In this document: one piece after another, positions 42,562 to 52,095 of the stretch | Numbering within the stretch: the first letter of the stretch is position 1 | How the letters are laid out: each line of letters starts with the position of its first letter | Origin: Cylindrospermum stagnale PCC 7417 | GTDB taxonomy: Bacteria > Cyanobacteriota > Cyanobacteriia > Cyanobacteriales > Nostocaceae | Assembly: GCF_000317535.1 (NCBI RefSeq) | Contig: NC_019757.1 | Span: forward strand, 657,001-721,000 | Length of the DNA: 64,000 nt | Direction of reading: 5' to 3' | The notes under the pieces: generated by a model | Told to the model about the DNA's origin: nothing | Seen by the model: the letters and a program-made list of their open reading frames with translations, nothing else | Database searches by the model: none | Position numbers and translations under genes: made by a program

Positions 42562-45015
42562 TTAATCTATAGAATGCCGAAAAACTGGAGAATTAACGAG
42601 AGAAAAGCCGCGCCGTGTAGGTTTTACAGCGGATAACTCCACCTGAAAACTCACTTTGTCAGACATTTCCCCACTTTTCGCAGCTAAAGTCCAGTTACCA
42701 GGGCGCAACTGCCAAAAGAAAGAATTAGTTGACTGTGTGGCTAGTTTTTCACCATTTAGCCACCACTCGACAGGTTTTGCGGATGTTCCTGCTAGCTTAA
42801 ACTCCAATTTTTGTTTCGCTGTTTCACCGGGATACAGCAAAAATAAATCGCCATTATGGGGAGATAAAATCCGCAGATTACCAGCAGCAAAGCTCGATTG
42901 TTGCTGTCTTGCTAACCACTCATTATACTCTGATGGCAATTGGAAATGGTGCTGATTTTCGTAAGCAACTTTGTCTTCTGGGTAGAAATATTCCTGCACT
43001 ACTGAAGTACAATCTGGTGTTGGGCGCAACCCAGAAATTGTACAAATTGGCAGTTGCACTAAACCCTCTGGAGGCAGAAAACCTGCTGGTTCCTGATGTT
43101 CGTGCAGATGTAACATGATCCGATTCCACAAAGGCGCAGCACCTGTAACTCCAGAAACCTGGCGCATTGGTTCGCCGTTGAAATTACCTACCCAGGTAGC
43201 AACGGTGTAATTGCTAGAAAAGCCAACTGTCCAAGTATCGCGAAAATTAGAGGAAGTACCGGTTTTAACAGCAGTGGGAAAAGGTAAGTTTAAAACAGAG
43301 TCTACACCAAAGGATGTGGCACGAGCGTGGCGATCGCTTAACATATCAGTAATTAATTGCCATGTTCGCGAATTTTGGATATTATCGCCCCCCTTGGCTA
43401 GGGGGGTTGGGGAAATCAAATTTTGGGGGGAATTAGAAAAGGTAGTTACTAGCTGCGTCCCCTCTCCCTGTCGTGCCATAGTGACATAAGCCCTTGCTAG
43501 TTCCCATAAACTAACTTCGCCACTACCCAAAGTCAACCCCAAACCGTAATATTCTGGAGTTTGATTTAGGTGTTCAAACCCTAATTGATGCAGACGTGTG
43601 AGGAAAGTCTGCACACCGACCTTTTCTAACACTCTTACCGCTGGCACATTTAAGGAATTAGCCAAAGCAACTCGCACCCGCACAGGGCCGAGAAAGCTTT
43701 CTGTATAATCTGTTGGGCTATAAAGTTTCGCACCGGGAATGGCATAGTGAGAAGGCACATCTGCCAAAATTGTATTCGGGCGAATCACACCTTTTTCTAA
43801 AGCTAATTCATAGACAAAAGGCTTGAGGGTAGAACCTGGTTGACGCAGCGCCTGTACTCCATCATTTCGCCCTAATTTGACTTCATTAAAATAATCAGGG
43901 GAACCAACATAAGCCAAAACCTCCCCAGTATGATTGTCAATTACCAACGCCGCCGCATCATGGACATTGTTAGCAGCGAGTGCAGAAATTACTTGCTGTA
44001 CCTGTGCTTCCACAAACTGCTGCAAAGGACGATCTATAGTTGTTTGAATTGTGGTTGATTCTAGTTCCCCTCCTCCCTTGCGGGGATGTATAGTTGTCTG
44101 AATTGTAGTTGAAATCAAATTTCCCTCATTTCCCTCATGTCCCCCTCCTCGCTTGCGGGGAGGGGCTAGGGGTGGGGTTCTTTGCGTCGCTAACCAAAAC
44201 AAAAAGTGAGGTGCTGCAATAATTCCCTTTTGACGGGATTGAAATACTACTTTTTCTGTATATATGCGTTCTGCTGTTGGGTGCGTGATATACCCATCTA
44301 TTACCATCTGATTGAGAACATATTTCTGCCTTGTTTTCAGCCGTTCCCAATGTTGGTAAGGATTAAAGTATGTGGGATTATTGGGAATAGCGGCGAGAAG
44401 ACTAGCTTGGGCGAGATTCAAATCACTGGCTGATATAGAAAAATAAGTCCGGGCGGCTGCTTCCACACCATAGATATTTCCTCCCATTGGTAGACGATTA
44501 ATATACGCAGAAAGGATTTCATTTTTATTCATTCCTGCTGTTAACCGCCAAGATAGCCAAATTTCCGATAATTTACCTGATAAATTGCGAGGAAGTGGAT
44601 CTAACATCCGGGCTAACTGCATGGTAATTGTGGAAGCACCGGAAACAACTCTTTTGGCGTGAATGGCGTCTTTGATGGCGCGGATAACTGCTTTCATATC
44701 CAACGCCCCATGATGATAAAAGCTGCCATCTTCGGCGGCTAAAATGGCATTGATAAATTGGGGGGAAATCTGATTTAATGGGACTATGGCGGTATGCTCT
44801 TGATCGCGGGTGAGCAATGTTCCTAGTGGTAGCCCGTGGCGATCGCTAAATTGCATCGCTAACTGAGTTTGGGCAATATCTGCGGCATGAATGGGTGCAA
44901 AGTAAGGCAGTAAGCGCACTACAAGGCACAGCAGCAGGACAGCGAGAACAGCTTTACCCGTTTTGCTGAGGTGACGCTTAATTCGGATTAGCGATGGTCG
45001 CAAAATTAACTTCAT
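42562..45015 (-). CDS. pbpC: Penicillin-binding protein 1C
   Basis: An 817-residue bifunctional peptidoglycan synthase. It has an N-terminal membrane anchor (about 20-42), a glycosyltransferase domain (AAEDGSFYHHGALD with the catalytic Glu, SGASTITMQLARM), a transpeptidase domain with SxxK in RQPGSTLKPF, SLN in ANSLNVPAVR and KTG in AVKTGTSSN, and a C-terminal BiPBP_C-like domain. All catalytic motifs are intact. Two repeat-derived, in-frame insertions are present (about 44035-44190 and 43384-43440). ATG 45015 follows GAGG by 8 bases. Divergent from the VWA gene. Confidence 0.93.
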   Translation of the reverse strand: MKLILRPSLIRIKRHLSKTGKAVLAVLLLCLVVRLLPYFAPIHAADIAQTQLAMQFSDRHGLPLGTLLTRDQEHTAIVPLNQISPQFINAILAAEDGSFYHHGALDMKAVIRAIKDAIHAKRVVSGASTITMQLARMLDPLPRNLSGKLSEIWLSWRLTAGMNKNEILSAYINRLPMGGNIYGVEAAARTYFSISASDLNLAQASLLAAIPNNPTYFNPYQHWERLKTRQKYVLNQMVIDGYITHPTAERIYTEKVVFQSRQKGIIAAPHFLFWLATQRTPPLAPPRKRGGGHEGNEGNLISTTIQTTIHPRKGGGELESTTIQTTIDRPLQQFVEAQVQQVISALAANNVHDAAALVIDNHTGEVLAYVGSPDYFNEVKLGRNDGVQALRQPGSTLKPFVYELALEKGVIRPNTILADVPSHYAIPGAKLYSPTDYTESFLGPVRVRVALANSLNVPAVRVLEKVGVQTFLTRLHQLGFEHLNQTPEYYGLGLTLGSGEVSLWELARAYVTMARQGEGTQLVTTFSNSPQNLISPTPLAKGGDNIQNSRTWQLITDMLSDRHARATSFGVDSVLNLPFPTAVKTGTSSNFRDTWTVGFSSNYTVATWVGNFNGEPMRQVSGVTGAAPLWNRIMLHLHEHQEPAGFLPPEGLVQLPICTISGLRPTPDCTSVVQEYFYPEDKVAYENQHHFQLPSEYNEWLARQQQSSFAAGNLRILSPHNGDLFLLYPGETAKQKLEFKLAGTSAKPVEWWLNGEKLATQSTNSFFWQLRPGNWTLAAKSGEMSDKVSFQVELSAVKPTRRGFSLVNSPVFRHSID
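43384..43440 (-). repeat. Palindromic repeat inserted in frame in pbpC
   Basis: CCCCCCTTGGCTAGGGGGGT followed by TGGGGAAAT is a GATCCCC-type intergenic repeat fragment. It encodes NLISPTPLAKGGDN inside the transpeptidase domain, between conserved segments, without breaking the frame. Confidence 0.7.
44035..44190 (-). repeat. Repeat-derived insertion with 24-bp direct repeats in pbpC
   Basis: Two nearly identical 24-base copies (44035-44058 and 44089-44112) flank a CCTCCCTTGCGGGG palindrome. A second, longer G/C-rich palindrome (CCCCTCCTCGCTTGCGGGGA from about 44141) adjoins. Together they add about 45 residues rich in Gly/Arg/Pro, with a duplicated STTIQTTI, between the glycosyltransferase and transpeptidase domains. 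Confidence 0.75.
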
Positions 45016-45431
45016 CAGCAAATCCTCAGACCCAGAAAACTTACCTTCACTTAATGATTCAGCAGATATAAATTAGTTTTGGGAAAAACTCAATAGTTCT
45101 TAATAACTAAATAGGCGAAAAGAAATCAAACTATATTAATTTAGGTAAAAAATATCGAACAATTTTTCCTTTGAGTTTGTATGCTTGCATGAGATTTTTC
45201 CTTTGACTCTCAGCCACCTTGTAGATAATTCCCCTTAATCGAATCCTATTACGCAAAGGTTGAGCAAGAAAGTTACCAAAACTGTAACAGTTATCAAATC
45301 CCAGGCTACTCAGGACTATTCTAAGTAAGCGGAAACTTCAGATGTCAGCAACTCCGGTCTAAAGAGACAGGGCTTTCACACATCCCACGAGGTTTTGAGC
45401 CGATACACAAATTTAGCGTGAGGATTTAGCA
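45016..45431. other. Divergent promoter region between pbpC and the VWA gene
   Basis: About 415 bases, AT-rich near pbpC. It must hold both promoters. No repeat of the families seen elsewhere and no clear hairpin is visible. The VWA gene has GAGGAT 7 bases before its ATG. Confidence 0.5.
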
Positions 45432-47513
45432 ATGTCTTACCCGATTCAGTCCAAAATGTGGCAACGAGTCAGTATTTTAACACTGCTGTTATTAATACCA
45501 TCAGTAGGAATTGCCGTTTTACGTCAGTCTGTTACAGTTGCGGTTCCAGCCAATCAGACTCCTAAGAGTTCGACCCCAGCAAGCTCCATTCAACCCAATC
45601 ACCCTGACTACCAAGCACTCCAGGCATTAGTAAAACAATATAGTTGTGTCGTCTCCGTCCAAAACTTTGGCACTCTTCCTCTAACCCGGAGTGAGTTTGC
45701 CGCAGTCTTGAATGCCTGTCTAAATCGGAGCAATGAGCTAATAGCGACTGACCCCAAAATAGTTACCCAAACAGACCGAAAAACCCTACAACGCTTGCAG
45801 CAAGAATTCGCACCGGAGTTAGCAACCCTCAGCGGTGAGAAAGATGAATTGGCAGCTCGCGGTGACATCACCCCTACTCAGAATACCAGAGAACGTACTC
45901 AAGCCGAGTCTCCGCGAAAGACTCAATCGTTACCAGTACCAATGGCCCCACTCCCTACTATAACGACGTTGGGATCATCTAACCAAAATCAAGCTGTTAA
46001 CCGTCGGAGACCTCTCCTTAAATTCCGAATTAATAGACTTGCTGATGGAACATTTGCCCCTGAACCCCAAACAGACAGCAGATTCAATACAGAGAACTAC
46101 AACCGGATTGAGGACAATCCCTTTCAACGTGTTAGTAACGACCCTCTTTCTACCTTTTCTATAGATGTAGATACGGCATCCTACAGCAACATCCGACGGT
46201 TTATTACTCAAGGGGAATTACCACCCCAAGATGCAGTGCGGATAGAGGAATTGATTAACTACTTTAGCTACAATTACCCTCAACCAAAAGGTGACCGCCC
46301 TTTTTCTGTCACCACTGAAGTTGCTGCTGCGCCCTGGAATCCTCAACACAAGCTCGTACAGGTGGGTTTGCAAGGTAAACGCCTAGAGAGTGAAAGCTTA
46401 CCACCCAGCAACCTAGTATTTCTGATTGATGTCTCCGGTTCTATGGGTGAACCCGACAAATTACCCTTGGTGCAACAGTCCCTGAAATTGCTGGTGAATA
46501 AACTGCGTTCTGAAGACCGAGTAAGTTTGGTAGTCTACGCTGGTAACGCTGGATTAGTATTACCTGCTACTCCCGGTAGTCAGAAAGCCAAGATTTTGGC
46601 AGCGATTGACCGCTTGGAAGCTGGCGGCTCTACTGCTGGCGGTCAGGGCATTGAACTAGCTTACAAAATAGCCAAACAAAGCTTCCTCAAATCTGGTAAT
46701 AATAGAGTAATTTTAGCTACTGATGGAGACTTTAATGTTGGGGTTTCCAGTGATGCCGAATTGACGCGATTAATTGAACAGAAGCGAGATCAGGGAATTT
46801 TCCTCACAGTTCTGGGATTTGGCACCGGCAACTACAAAGATTCAAAAATGGAGCAACTGGCCGATAAGGGTAACGGTAACTATGCTTACATCGATACTCT
46901 ATTGGAAGCCAAAAAGGTGTTAGTTAACGATATTCGGGGAACTCTGTTTACTATTGCTAAGGATGTGAAAATTCAGGTGGAGTTTAATCCCGCGAAAGTC
47001 CAGGCATACCGCTTGATTGGCTACGAAAACCGTCTGTTGCAAAACCAAGATTTCAATGATGACAAAAAAGATGCAGGGGAAATTGGGGCTGGTCATTCTG
47101 TGACAGCGCTGTATGAAATTATTCCCACTGGCACTAAAAGCAATGTGAAACTGCCGGAGGTAGACCCCTTGCGGTATCAACGTTCTGGTGAAACTGCCCC
47201 GGATGTTGCCGGCAATGAGATGATGTTGGTGAAACTGCGCTATAAATTGCCCCAGGACAGCACCAGTCAACTGATTACCCAAACCATCCAAGATCAAAGC
47301 CCCGCAGACCAGATACCCTCAACAAACCTGAGATTTGCCGCAGCAGTAGCCACCTTTGGGATGGTGCTGCGTGACTCTGAATATAAGGGAAATGCTAACT
47401 ATGATTTGGTGATCAAATTGGCAACCCAGGCCAAGGGAGAAGACAAGGAGGGCTATCGGGATGAATTCATTCGCTTGGTAGAGCGCTCTAGGGGGTTGAA
47501 TGCCAGGAAATGA
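45432..47513 (+). CDS. Exported VWA-domain protein (YfbK-like) with partial SLH module
   Basis: A 693-residue protein. The signal anchor is at about 12-30. A piece resembling the cyanobacterial SLH-type module (LVKQYSCVVSVQNFGTLPLT, LTRSEFAAVLNACLNR) and a disordered linker follow. A von Willebrand N-terminal domain (STFSIDVDTASYSNIRRFI), the VWA domain with MIDAS LIDVSGSMG (Asp333) and ATDGDFNVG, and a DUF3520-type C-terminal domain complete it. Probably a cell-surface adhesion or scaffold protein that binds metal-dependently. Ribosome-binding site GAGGAT. Confidence 0.88.
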   Translation: MSYPIQSKMWQRVSILTLLLLIPSVGIAVLRQSVTVAVPANQTPKSSTPASSIQPNHPDYQALQALVKQYSCVVSVQNFGTLPLTRSEFAAVLNACLNRSNELIATDPKIVTQTDRKTLQRLQQEFAPELATLSGEKDELAARGDITPTQNTRERTQAESPRKTQSLPVPMAPLPTITTLGSSNQNQAVNRRRPLLKFRINRLADGTFAPEPQTDSRFNTENYNRIEDNPFQRVSNDPLSTFSIDVDTASYSNIRRFITQGELPPQDAVRIEELINYFSYNYPQPKGDRPFSVTTEVAAAPWNPQHKLVQVGLQGKRLESESLPPSNLVFLIDVSGSMGEPDKLPLVQQSLKLLVNKLRSEDRVSLVVYAGNAGLVLPATPGSQKAKILAAIDRLEAGGSTAGGQGIELAYKIAKQSFLKSGNNRVILATDGDFNVGVSSDAELTRLIEQKRDQGIFLTVLGFGTGNYKDSKMEQLADKGNGNYAYIDTLLEAKKVLVNDIRGTLFTIAKDVKIQVEFNPAKVQAYRLIGYENRLLQNQDFNDDKKDAGEIGAGHSVTALYEIIPTGTKSNVKLPEVDPLRYQRSGETAPDVAGNEMMLVKLRYKLPQDSTSQLITQTIQDQSPADQIPSTNLRFAAAVATFGMVLRDSEYKGNANYDLVIKLATQAKGEDKEGYRDEFIRLVERSRGLNARK

Positions 47514-47531
47514 TTATTAGTATTTAGACTA

Positions 47532-47662
47532 AAAGGATGTTTGCAAGTTCTTTGTGATACCGCATACAGTCGTAAATCCCCCTACGAAAACAGGGCAAAA
47601 CTTTTCAAAGTCCCCCTTTCCAAAGGGGATTTAGGGGGATCACAGGCTGAAAAACTTTTGAG
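47532..47662. repeat. MITE-like element, degenerate (copy R5)
   Basis: Begins AAAGGATGTTTGCAAGTTCT, a relative of the AGAGGATGTTT end of R9. It contains AAATCCCCCTA and a CCCCCTTTCCAAAGGGGATT core and fades after GGGGGATCAC. The right end is unclear. Confidence 0.55.
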
Positions 47663-47669
47663 CCAGAAA

Positions 47670-48737
47670 TTATTTTTTCAAATCCTGGCGTTTTTGTTCT
47701 AAATAATTGAGTAATTTAAGTACATAAACTTCAAATTCGGCGTTTCTTCCGTTGATGGATTGAATGGGGGGAACTGAAAGAGTATCTGGGAAATTAATAA
47801 CTAAATTACCTAGACGTAATCCCAGAGGTCTTAAATGTCCACCTTTTAATTCTGCTCGTAAATCTTGTGGAGGTTTTCTAAATATATTAAATAACCATTC
47901 CCGCGTAGATTTGCCTATATTATCTAACGGGAAATAAACCAAGCCAAGCAAATTAAATAAATTACTGTTTTCGATTAAAGCATAAGTTTCTTCAGGGGTT
48001 GGTTTTACATTCAAACCAAGACGGATAATAAAATTTGCTAAAGCTTGAGGTTTAATTGCGCTGTCAAGTCCAGTATTGACCGTAGCTAAGAGTAGAGATA
48101 TCTGGTTTTTAATAAAGATACTGGCAATTTTTACATCAGACTCAGAAAAATTATTTTGACCTCTGGCAGTATCTTGATTAACGTAGTAGGAAATTAATTT
48201 CTTCGCATTGGAACTTTTAAGTTTCAGTTCATTAATTAGGTTTTCGATATCATTTAAAATGCTGTTAACTTTTTTTTCTTGTTTTTCTGGGGATAAAGTA
48301 CCTGATGTTTTTTGGACTACCTCATAGATAAATTGTTTGATTTTATCTTGTTCTTGGGGTAAGGCACTAAATGCTTCTAAAAGTGCAATGTATTTACAGC
48401 CAACACTATGACCTATCCAAGAGAAATTAGAATCATCTAGGTAAGTTTCATATTCATAACCTGCTAGTTTTGCCATTCTTACCAATTCTGGCATAAGTGC
48501 ATATTGTTCTTTGATGAGAAACCCAGCCTCTGCATAATGGTTAAAGGTAAAGTTGAATGGCAAGATAATTATTGTATAGCCCTGCTTAAATAAACATTCG
48601 AGTAGATAGCGATAAAAAAACATGGGGACAAATGTACCGAAAAAAGCCCCACCGATGAATTGAATTACTCCTTTAGGTTGGGTATGCAGGGCAACCCAAC
48701 TAAAAGAAACGGGTTGAAATCGCAGCTTTTGATTCAT
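47670..48737 (-). CDS. DUF1350 family protein (alpha/beta-hydrolase-like)
   Basis: A 355-residue protein recognised by its N-terminal half: VIQFIGGAFFGTFVPMFFYR, YTIIILPFNFTFNHY and WIGHSVGCKY, the last being a nucleophile-elbow-like GHSxG. DUF1350 occurs in cyanobacteria and plastids; its function is not established. The C-terminal part (residues 150-330) is helical and longer than the usual family core. Monocistronic, with AAGGA close to the ATG. Confidence 0.75.
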   Translation of the reverse strand: MNQKLRFQPVSFSWVALHTQPKGVIQFIGGAFFGTFVPMFFYRYLLECLFKQGYTIIILPFNFTFNHYAEAGFLIKEQYALMPELVRMAKLAGYEYETYLDDSNFSWIGHSVGCKYIALLEAFSALPQEQDKIKQFIYEVVQKTSGTLSPEKQEKKVNSILNDIENLINELKLKSSNAKKLISYYVNQDTARGQNNFSESDVKIASIFIKNQISLLLATVNTGLDSAIKPQALANFIIRLGLNVKPTPEETYALIENSNLFNLLGLVYFPLDNIGKSTREWLFNIFRKPPQDLRAELKGGHLRPLGLRLGNLVINFPDTLSVPPIQSINGRNAEFEVYVLKLLNYLEQKRQDLKK

Positions 48738-48823
48738 AACTTCCTTGATTTAACGATAGTACAAATTAAGGTGGCTCTAATTACTTAGAAAAATTCACTG
48801 GACTATAAATAAACATAAAACCT

Positions 48824-48857
48824 AGATACCCAACTTCTCAACAGAAGTTGGGTATCT
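48824..48857 (-). terminator. Strong hairpin, 15-bp stem
   Basis: AGATACCCAACTTCT, loop CAAC, AGAAGTTGGGTATCT, located 25 bases beyond the stop of the minus-strand hypothetical gene. A plausible terminator, although it lacks a long T-run. Confidence 0.65.
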
Positions 48858-48881
48858 ATCTCCTCAAGATTTTATGTTTAA

Positions 48882-49580
48882 TTAAGCACTTTCCAGACGC
48901 TGCTCTAGCTCGTCAACACGCTCGGCCATTAAGCTAATTAGCTCTTGCATATCTTCTGTTGCACTAGAATTGTCGACTGGTATACCGCCGCCGATTACAA
49001 AAGATTTTAATGTTACGAGGCTACCACCACTAGCAGTGGGTAGAGCGTAGGCGATTTGATCAAAATCAGGAACTGAATCATCTAAATTCTTGGGTAGGAA
49101 AGTTCCCCGATGCTCAGGCGTAACTAGCAGATCATAAGTTGGACCTCCGAATAAAAACGCTCTAGAGATTGTCACATAGCCACGAATCTCTAAATTTTTT
49201 GCTCCAGTAAAAAGGTCTAAATTCTCAAGAGCAGGTAGTAAGGTTACTAATGCTGTATCGTGAGCAGGAATACTCAGATTGAAAGTAAATTTTTTAGGAT
49301 TACCTGGAACTGGGGTCAAGTTAAAAGTCTCATTGACATTATTTAAAATATCGCTGATTATCGTTGTATCTGCTAGATTTAAATTGGGTGTTGTTGCTGT
49401 AAATGTTAGCCTTATGTTGGCATCAGAATTAGTAGTGTTGGCAATGGTTAAAAAGTAACCTTGAACAACTCTACGAGCAACTTTTTCTAGTTGAGCTGCA
49501 ATCTTCGGGGGCAATTTATCTAAGTTATCGGTAGGAGCAATTTGCTTCACAAGCAATTCAAATGTTGAAAGTAGTGGCAT
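48882..49580 (-). CDS. Hypothetical protein with C-terminal coiled coil
   Basis: A 232-residue protein without a recognisable family. The N-terminal part is helical (LPPKIAAQLEKVARRVVQGY), the middle is a beta-rich region reminiscent of an immunoglobulin-like fold (ANIRLTFTATTPNLNLADTT, HDTALVTLLPAL), and the end is a heptad-patterned helix (MQELISLMAERVDELEQRLE), probably oligomerising. No signal peptide or catalytic motif. Monocistronic, followed by a hairpin terminator. Confidence 0.7.
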   Translation of the reverse strand: MPLLSTFELLVKQIAPTDNLDKLPPKIAAQLEKVARRVVQGYFLTIANTTNSDANIRLTFTATTPNLNLADTTIISDILNNVNETFNLTPVPGNPKKFTFNLSIPAHDTALVTLLPALENLDLFTGAKNLEIRGYVTISRAFLFGGPTYDLLVTPEHRGTFLPKNLDDSVPDFDQIAYALPTASGGSLVTLKSFVIGGGIPVDNSSATEDMQELISLMAERVDELEQRLESA

Positions 49581-49879
49581 GATTAATTTCTCTGTGTGAT
49601 ATAGGTTAAAGCTCAGATAATATAATAGTTGCCGTCACCTATAAAGGTGACAGCTATACAAAATCTGATGTGATTTGCAAGCTGAATAATTATTTTCAAC
49701 CTGCTAATTATTCAACAGCGGTACATTTATTATTTACGCAAGATTTTTCTTTTCGTAATATTTCTTTACAAGACTTGTTTTGGTGTTTAGATTGGGTCGT
49801 TTTTTCCTTTATTAGTCTAAACACCAATGATTTAGATATCTGGCAATACGGTATGAGAAGGCGTTTTGATTTCTCGAAG

Positions 49880-49976
49880 ATCCCCCCAATTCCCCTTAAA
49901 AAGTAGGGGGGCTATTTTCCTCATTTACCCCTTTTTAAGGGGGATCTTACCCGAACTGTAGATATCTGATGGGAAA
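49880..49976. repeat. Palindrome-ended element (copy R6)
   Basis: GATCCCCCCAATTCCCCTT, AAAAAGTAGGGGGG ... CCCCTTTTTAAGGGGGATCT, with the R1/R2-type tail CCCGAACTG...GATGGGA. The internal part is a single unit. Part of the 485-base gap 49581-50065, which also holds a small hairpin (GTCACC/GGTGAC, about 49635) and a decayed GTAGAGAC palindrome at about 49981; no gene is supported there. Confidence 0.7.
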
Positions 49977-50065
49977 AAATGTAGAGTCGAGAATCCCTAC
50001 CCATGCAACGTTTCTACAAGGGTCTGGATAACGCATATTTAATTTTTACCAGATGTCTATTTGGA

Positions 50066-51634
50066 CTATGACGGTTGAATCCTCAGTGTCAACTGCACTG
50101 TACTGGTGAGGGACTGGGAGGGTAGCCAAGCTAAAAGCGATCGCCTAATTGATTCAATTACCGTCTCTTCTTTCACAGAAGAAGCTTGCTCATCCAGCAC
50201 CAACTGTCTCACCCGTCCCTGAATAACCTGGAACTCAAACACCAAATCACCACCGAAACCAGTAGGTAGTTGAATTAATTGCAAGTATTGAGTCAGCAGA
50301 GTCATCACCTGCTGATCCAATCCCGTCACGCTCAAAACCTGTAGACGAGGGACAGAAGATTCTTCTTTCGATAAGGCTGTGAAATCTTCCAACTCAGCAT
50401 CTATTTCATCAGACATTAGCAAATTTAGAACTTGACTGCGATCGCCATAACTATAAGATTCAACCACTAAAAGCTCCGCAAATTCTATTTCTCCCAATTC
50501 CTCAAATGTTGCAAACTGTGGACTGTTTTCTTCATTCTCTGATACGCTGAGTAAGCAATCAAGCTCACCAAATTCATCAACCTCTAAAAATCCTATTTCC
50601 CGTGCTGATGCTGGCATCAGCTGTGCTGGAGCAGGTGCAGACATCGGGGATGGAGGGGGTGCAGATAGTTTTTTCCCTCGTTGGCTTAAAACTTGCGGAC
50701 TTACCATTCCCAATACCCTTGTAAGAACAGAATTACCAAAAATGCCCTCATGGGTGATACCTTCAGGCACTTGCACAGATACAGAATCCTGGCTGGGATT
50801 GACTCTGACATCATCACTGACGGCAACAAAGGCGGGGTATATTGCGATAACAGTTGATAAGTGAGAGCCGTATCTGTCACAGCTGCCACACCTGACTTTG
50901 TATCCTAGTTTTACCCGCACTAGCTGTTCTTCACGGATGATTTGGATTTGGTGAGAGGGTGAGCTAATATCCTGAATTTCAACTCCGGCATTAATCTCAA
51001 GCGTTACATTAATATCATGGCGCGATCGCATCCCGGCTGGGAGAATGGGATTATTCAAGCGGGAAGCATCTGGAACTAAATCAGTATCTTGATTTAAAGT
51101 CATGGGTGCAATGGCTGAACCACCCCCAACTGCATTATCCTCAATGGTAATCCCTGGAATGTAACGGGGTCCGACAACCATCGGAAAGACAAATTCGTAA
51201 TTCCCACCCTCAAATTTTAGGCTGTCACTGTAGCGAATAATGACATCAATTTGTTCACCGGGTTTGATGTTTGCTAGGGATTGGGTGAAGATGTTGTCTC
51301 GTTCTTGTTCGAGGAGTCCGGCTGTGCGTCCTTGTTTTCTGGCTTGTTCGTAGATAGCTAAAGCTTCTTGGCGTTTTTTGATGCTGCCTTGAATTGTGCG
51401 ATCGCCAATCCGAATCAGCATATCATCAACTGCGGCTTCATCGGGTAAGGGGAAGATATAAACGGCTTCTAGGGTTGTCGTAAAGGGATTTTCAAAGCTT
51501 TGGGTAACTTCTACCCGTGAGATGTTACCAGCGATTTTGGCTTTTACTTCCGTGTGTTTGAGGGGAAAAGCGATCTGTTGGTTGGAGTTTTGCAGATATA
51601 AGCCACTGGGTTACTGTTCTAGAATTTGAGTCAT
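50066..51634 (-). pseudogene. Decaying VIT/VWA-domain gene (nonsense codon, VWA deletion)
   Basis: The gene should start at ATG 51634 (MTQILEQ...), but codon 8 is TAA (51611-51613). After it the frame continues as a VIT domain (YLQNSNQQIAFPLKHTEVKA, VTQSFENPFTTTLEAVYIF) with the next ATG only at 51421. The VWA domain that follows VIT in such proteins is missing. Near 50890 the typical AVTDTALTYQLLSQYT is present but in another frame, and the normal frame resumes with FVAVSDDVRVNPSQ after about two extra bases. So a frame-disrupting deletion and a compensating indel lie close together. The C-terminal part is otherwise intact to 50066. I regard it as a non-functional or radically shortened gene. 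Confidence 0.75.
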
Positions 51635-52095
51635 AGTCTTTACCTGACGCTTTTATTTGCTGTCTCTAGTGTAGGCGTGTTTTTCTGGGAGATGTGCTCA
51701 GTTATTGGCTCAGTGAAATGTCCAAATTTAAACTAGGACTAAAGCTGCATGTCACACTCAAGGTAAGATTGTAGGGTGCATCAGATGTCGAAAATCTGTT
51801 GATTGTTACCGAATTATCAAGTCTGACGCACACTACTAATATGTCAATTGCGTAAGTCCTGTAAACGAAAAAATTCAACCCATGATTCGGAAGTTAGAGA
51901 CTTGAAAAAAGATTTCTAAATTCTGTCTCCAAAGGCGGCTTGAGAATTTGATTCACGGGTATTGCATTTAAATGTCTTAGGTGTTAGGAAGCGTGAATAT
52001 AGTATCGAAATATTAATTTTCTGTGTTGGTATATTCGACTAAATATAAAATAATAAAATTTCAACTAAAAGCAACTAACTTTTTGGAGATAAAAG
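51635..52095. other. Intergenic gap with a small inverted-repeat element
   Basis: About 460 bases. At 51771-51836 lies a 66-base element with imperfect ends GTAGGGTGCATCAGA and TCTGACGCACACTAC (13 of 15 matching as inverted repeats), like the GTAGGGTGCGTCAGA-ended repeats common in cyanobacteria. The rest holds the promoter of the nucleotidase gene; nothing else is seen. Confidence 0.6.

Noticed and set aside
49670-49906. A 78-codon plus-strand frame in the gap before the VIT pseudogene
   Set aside because: It runs into the R6 repeat, has no ribosome-binding site, and its composition looks like random AT-rich DNA.
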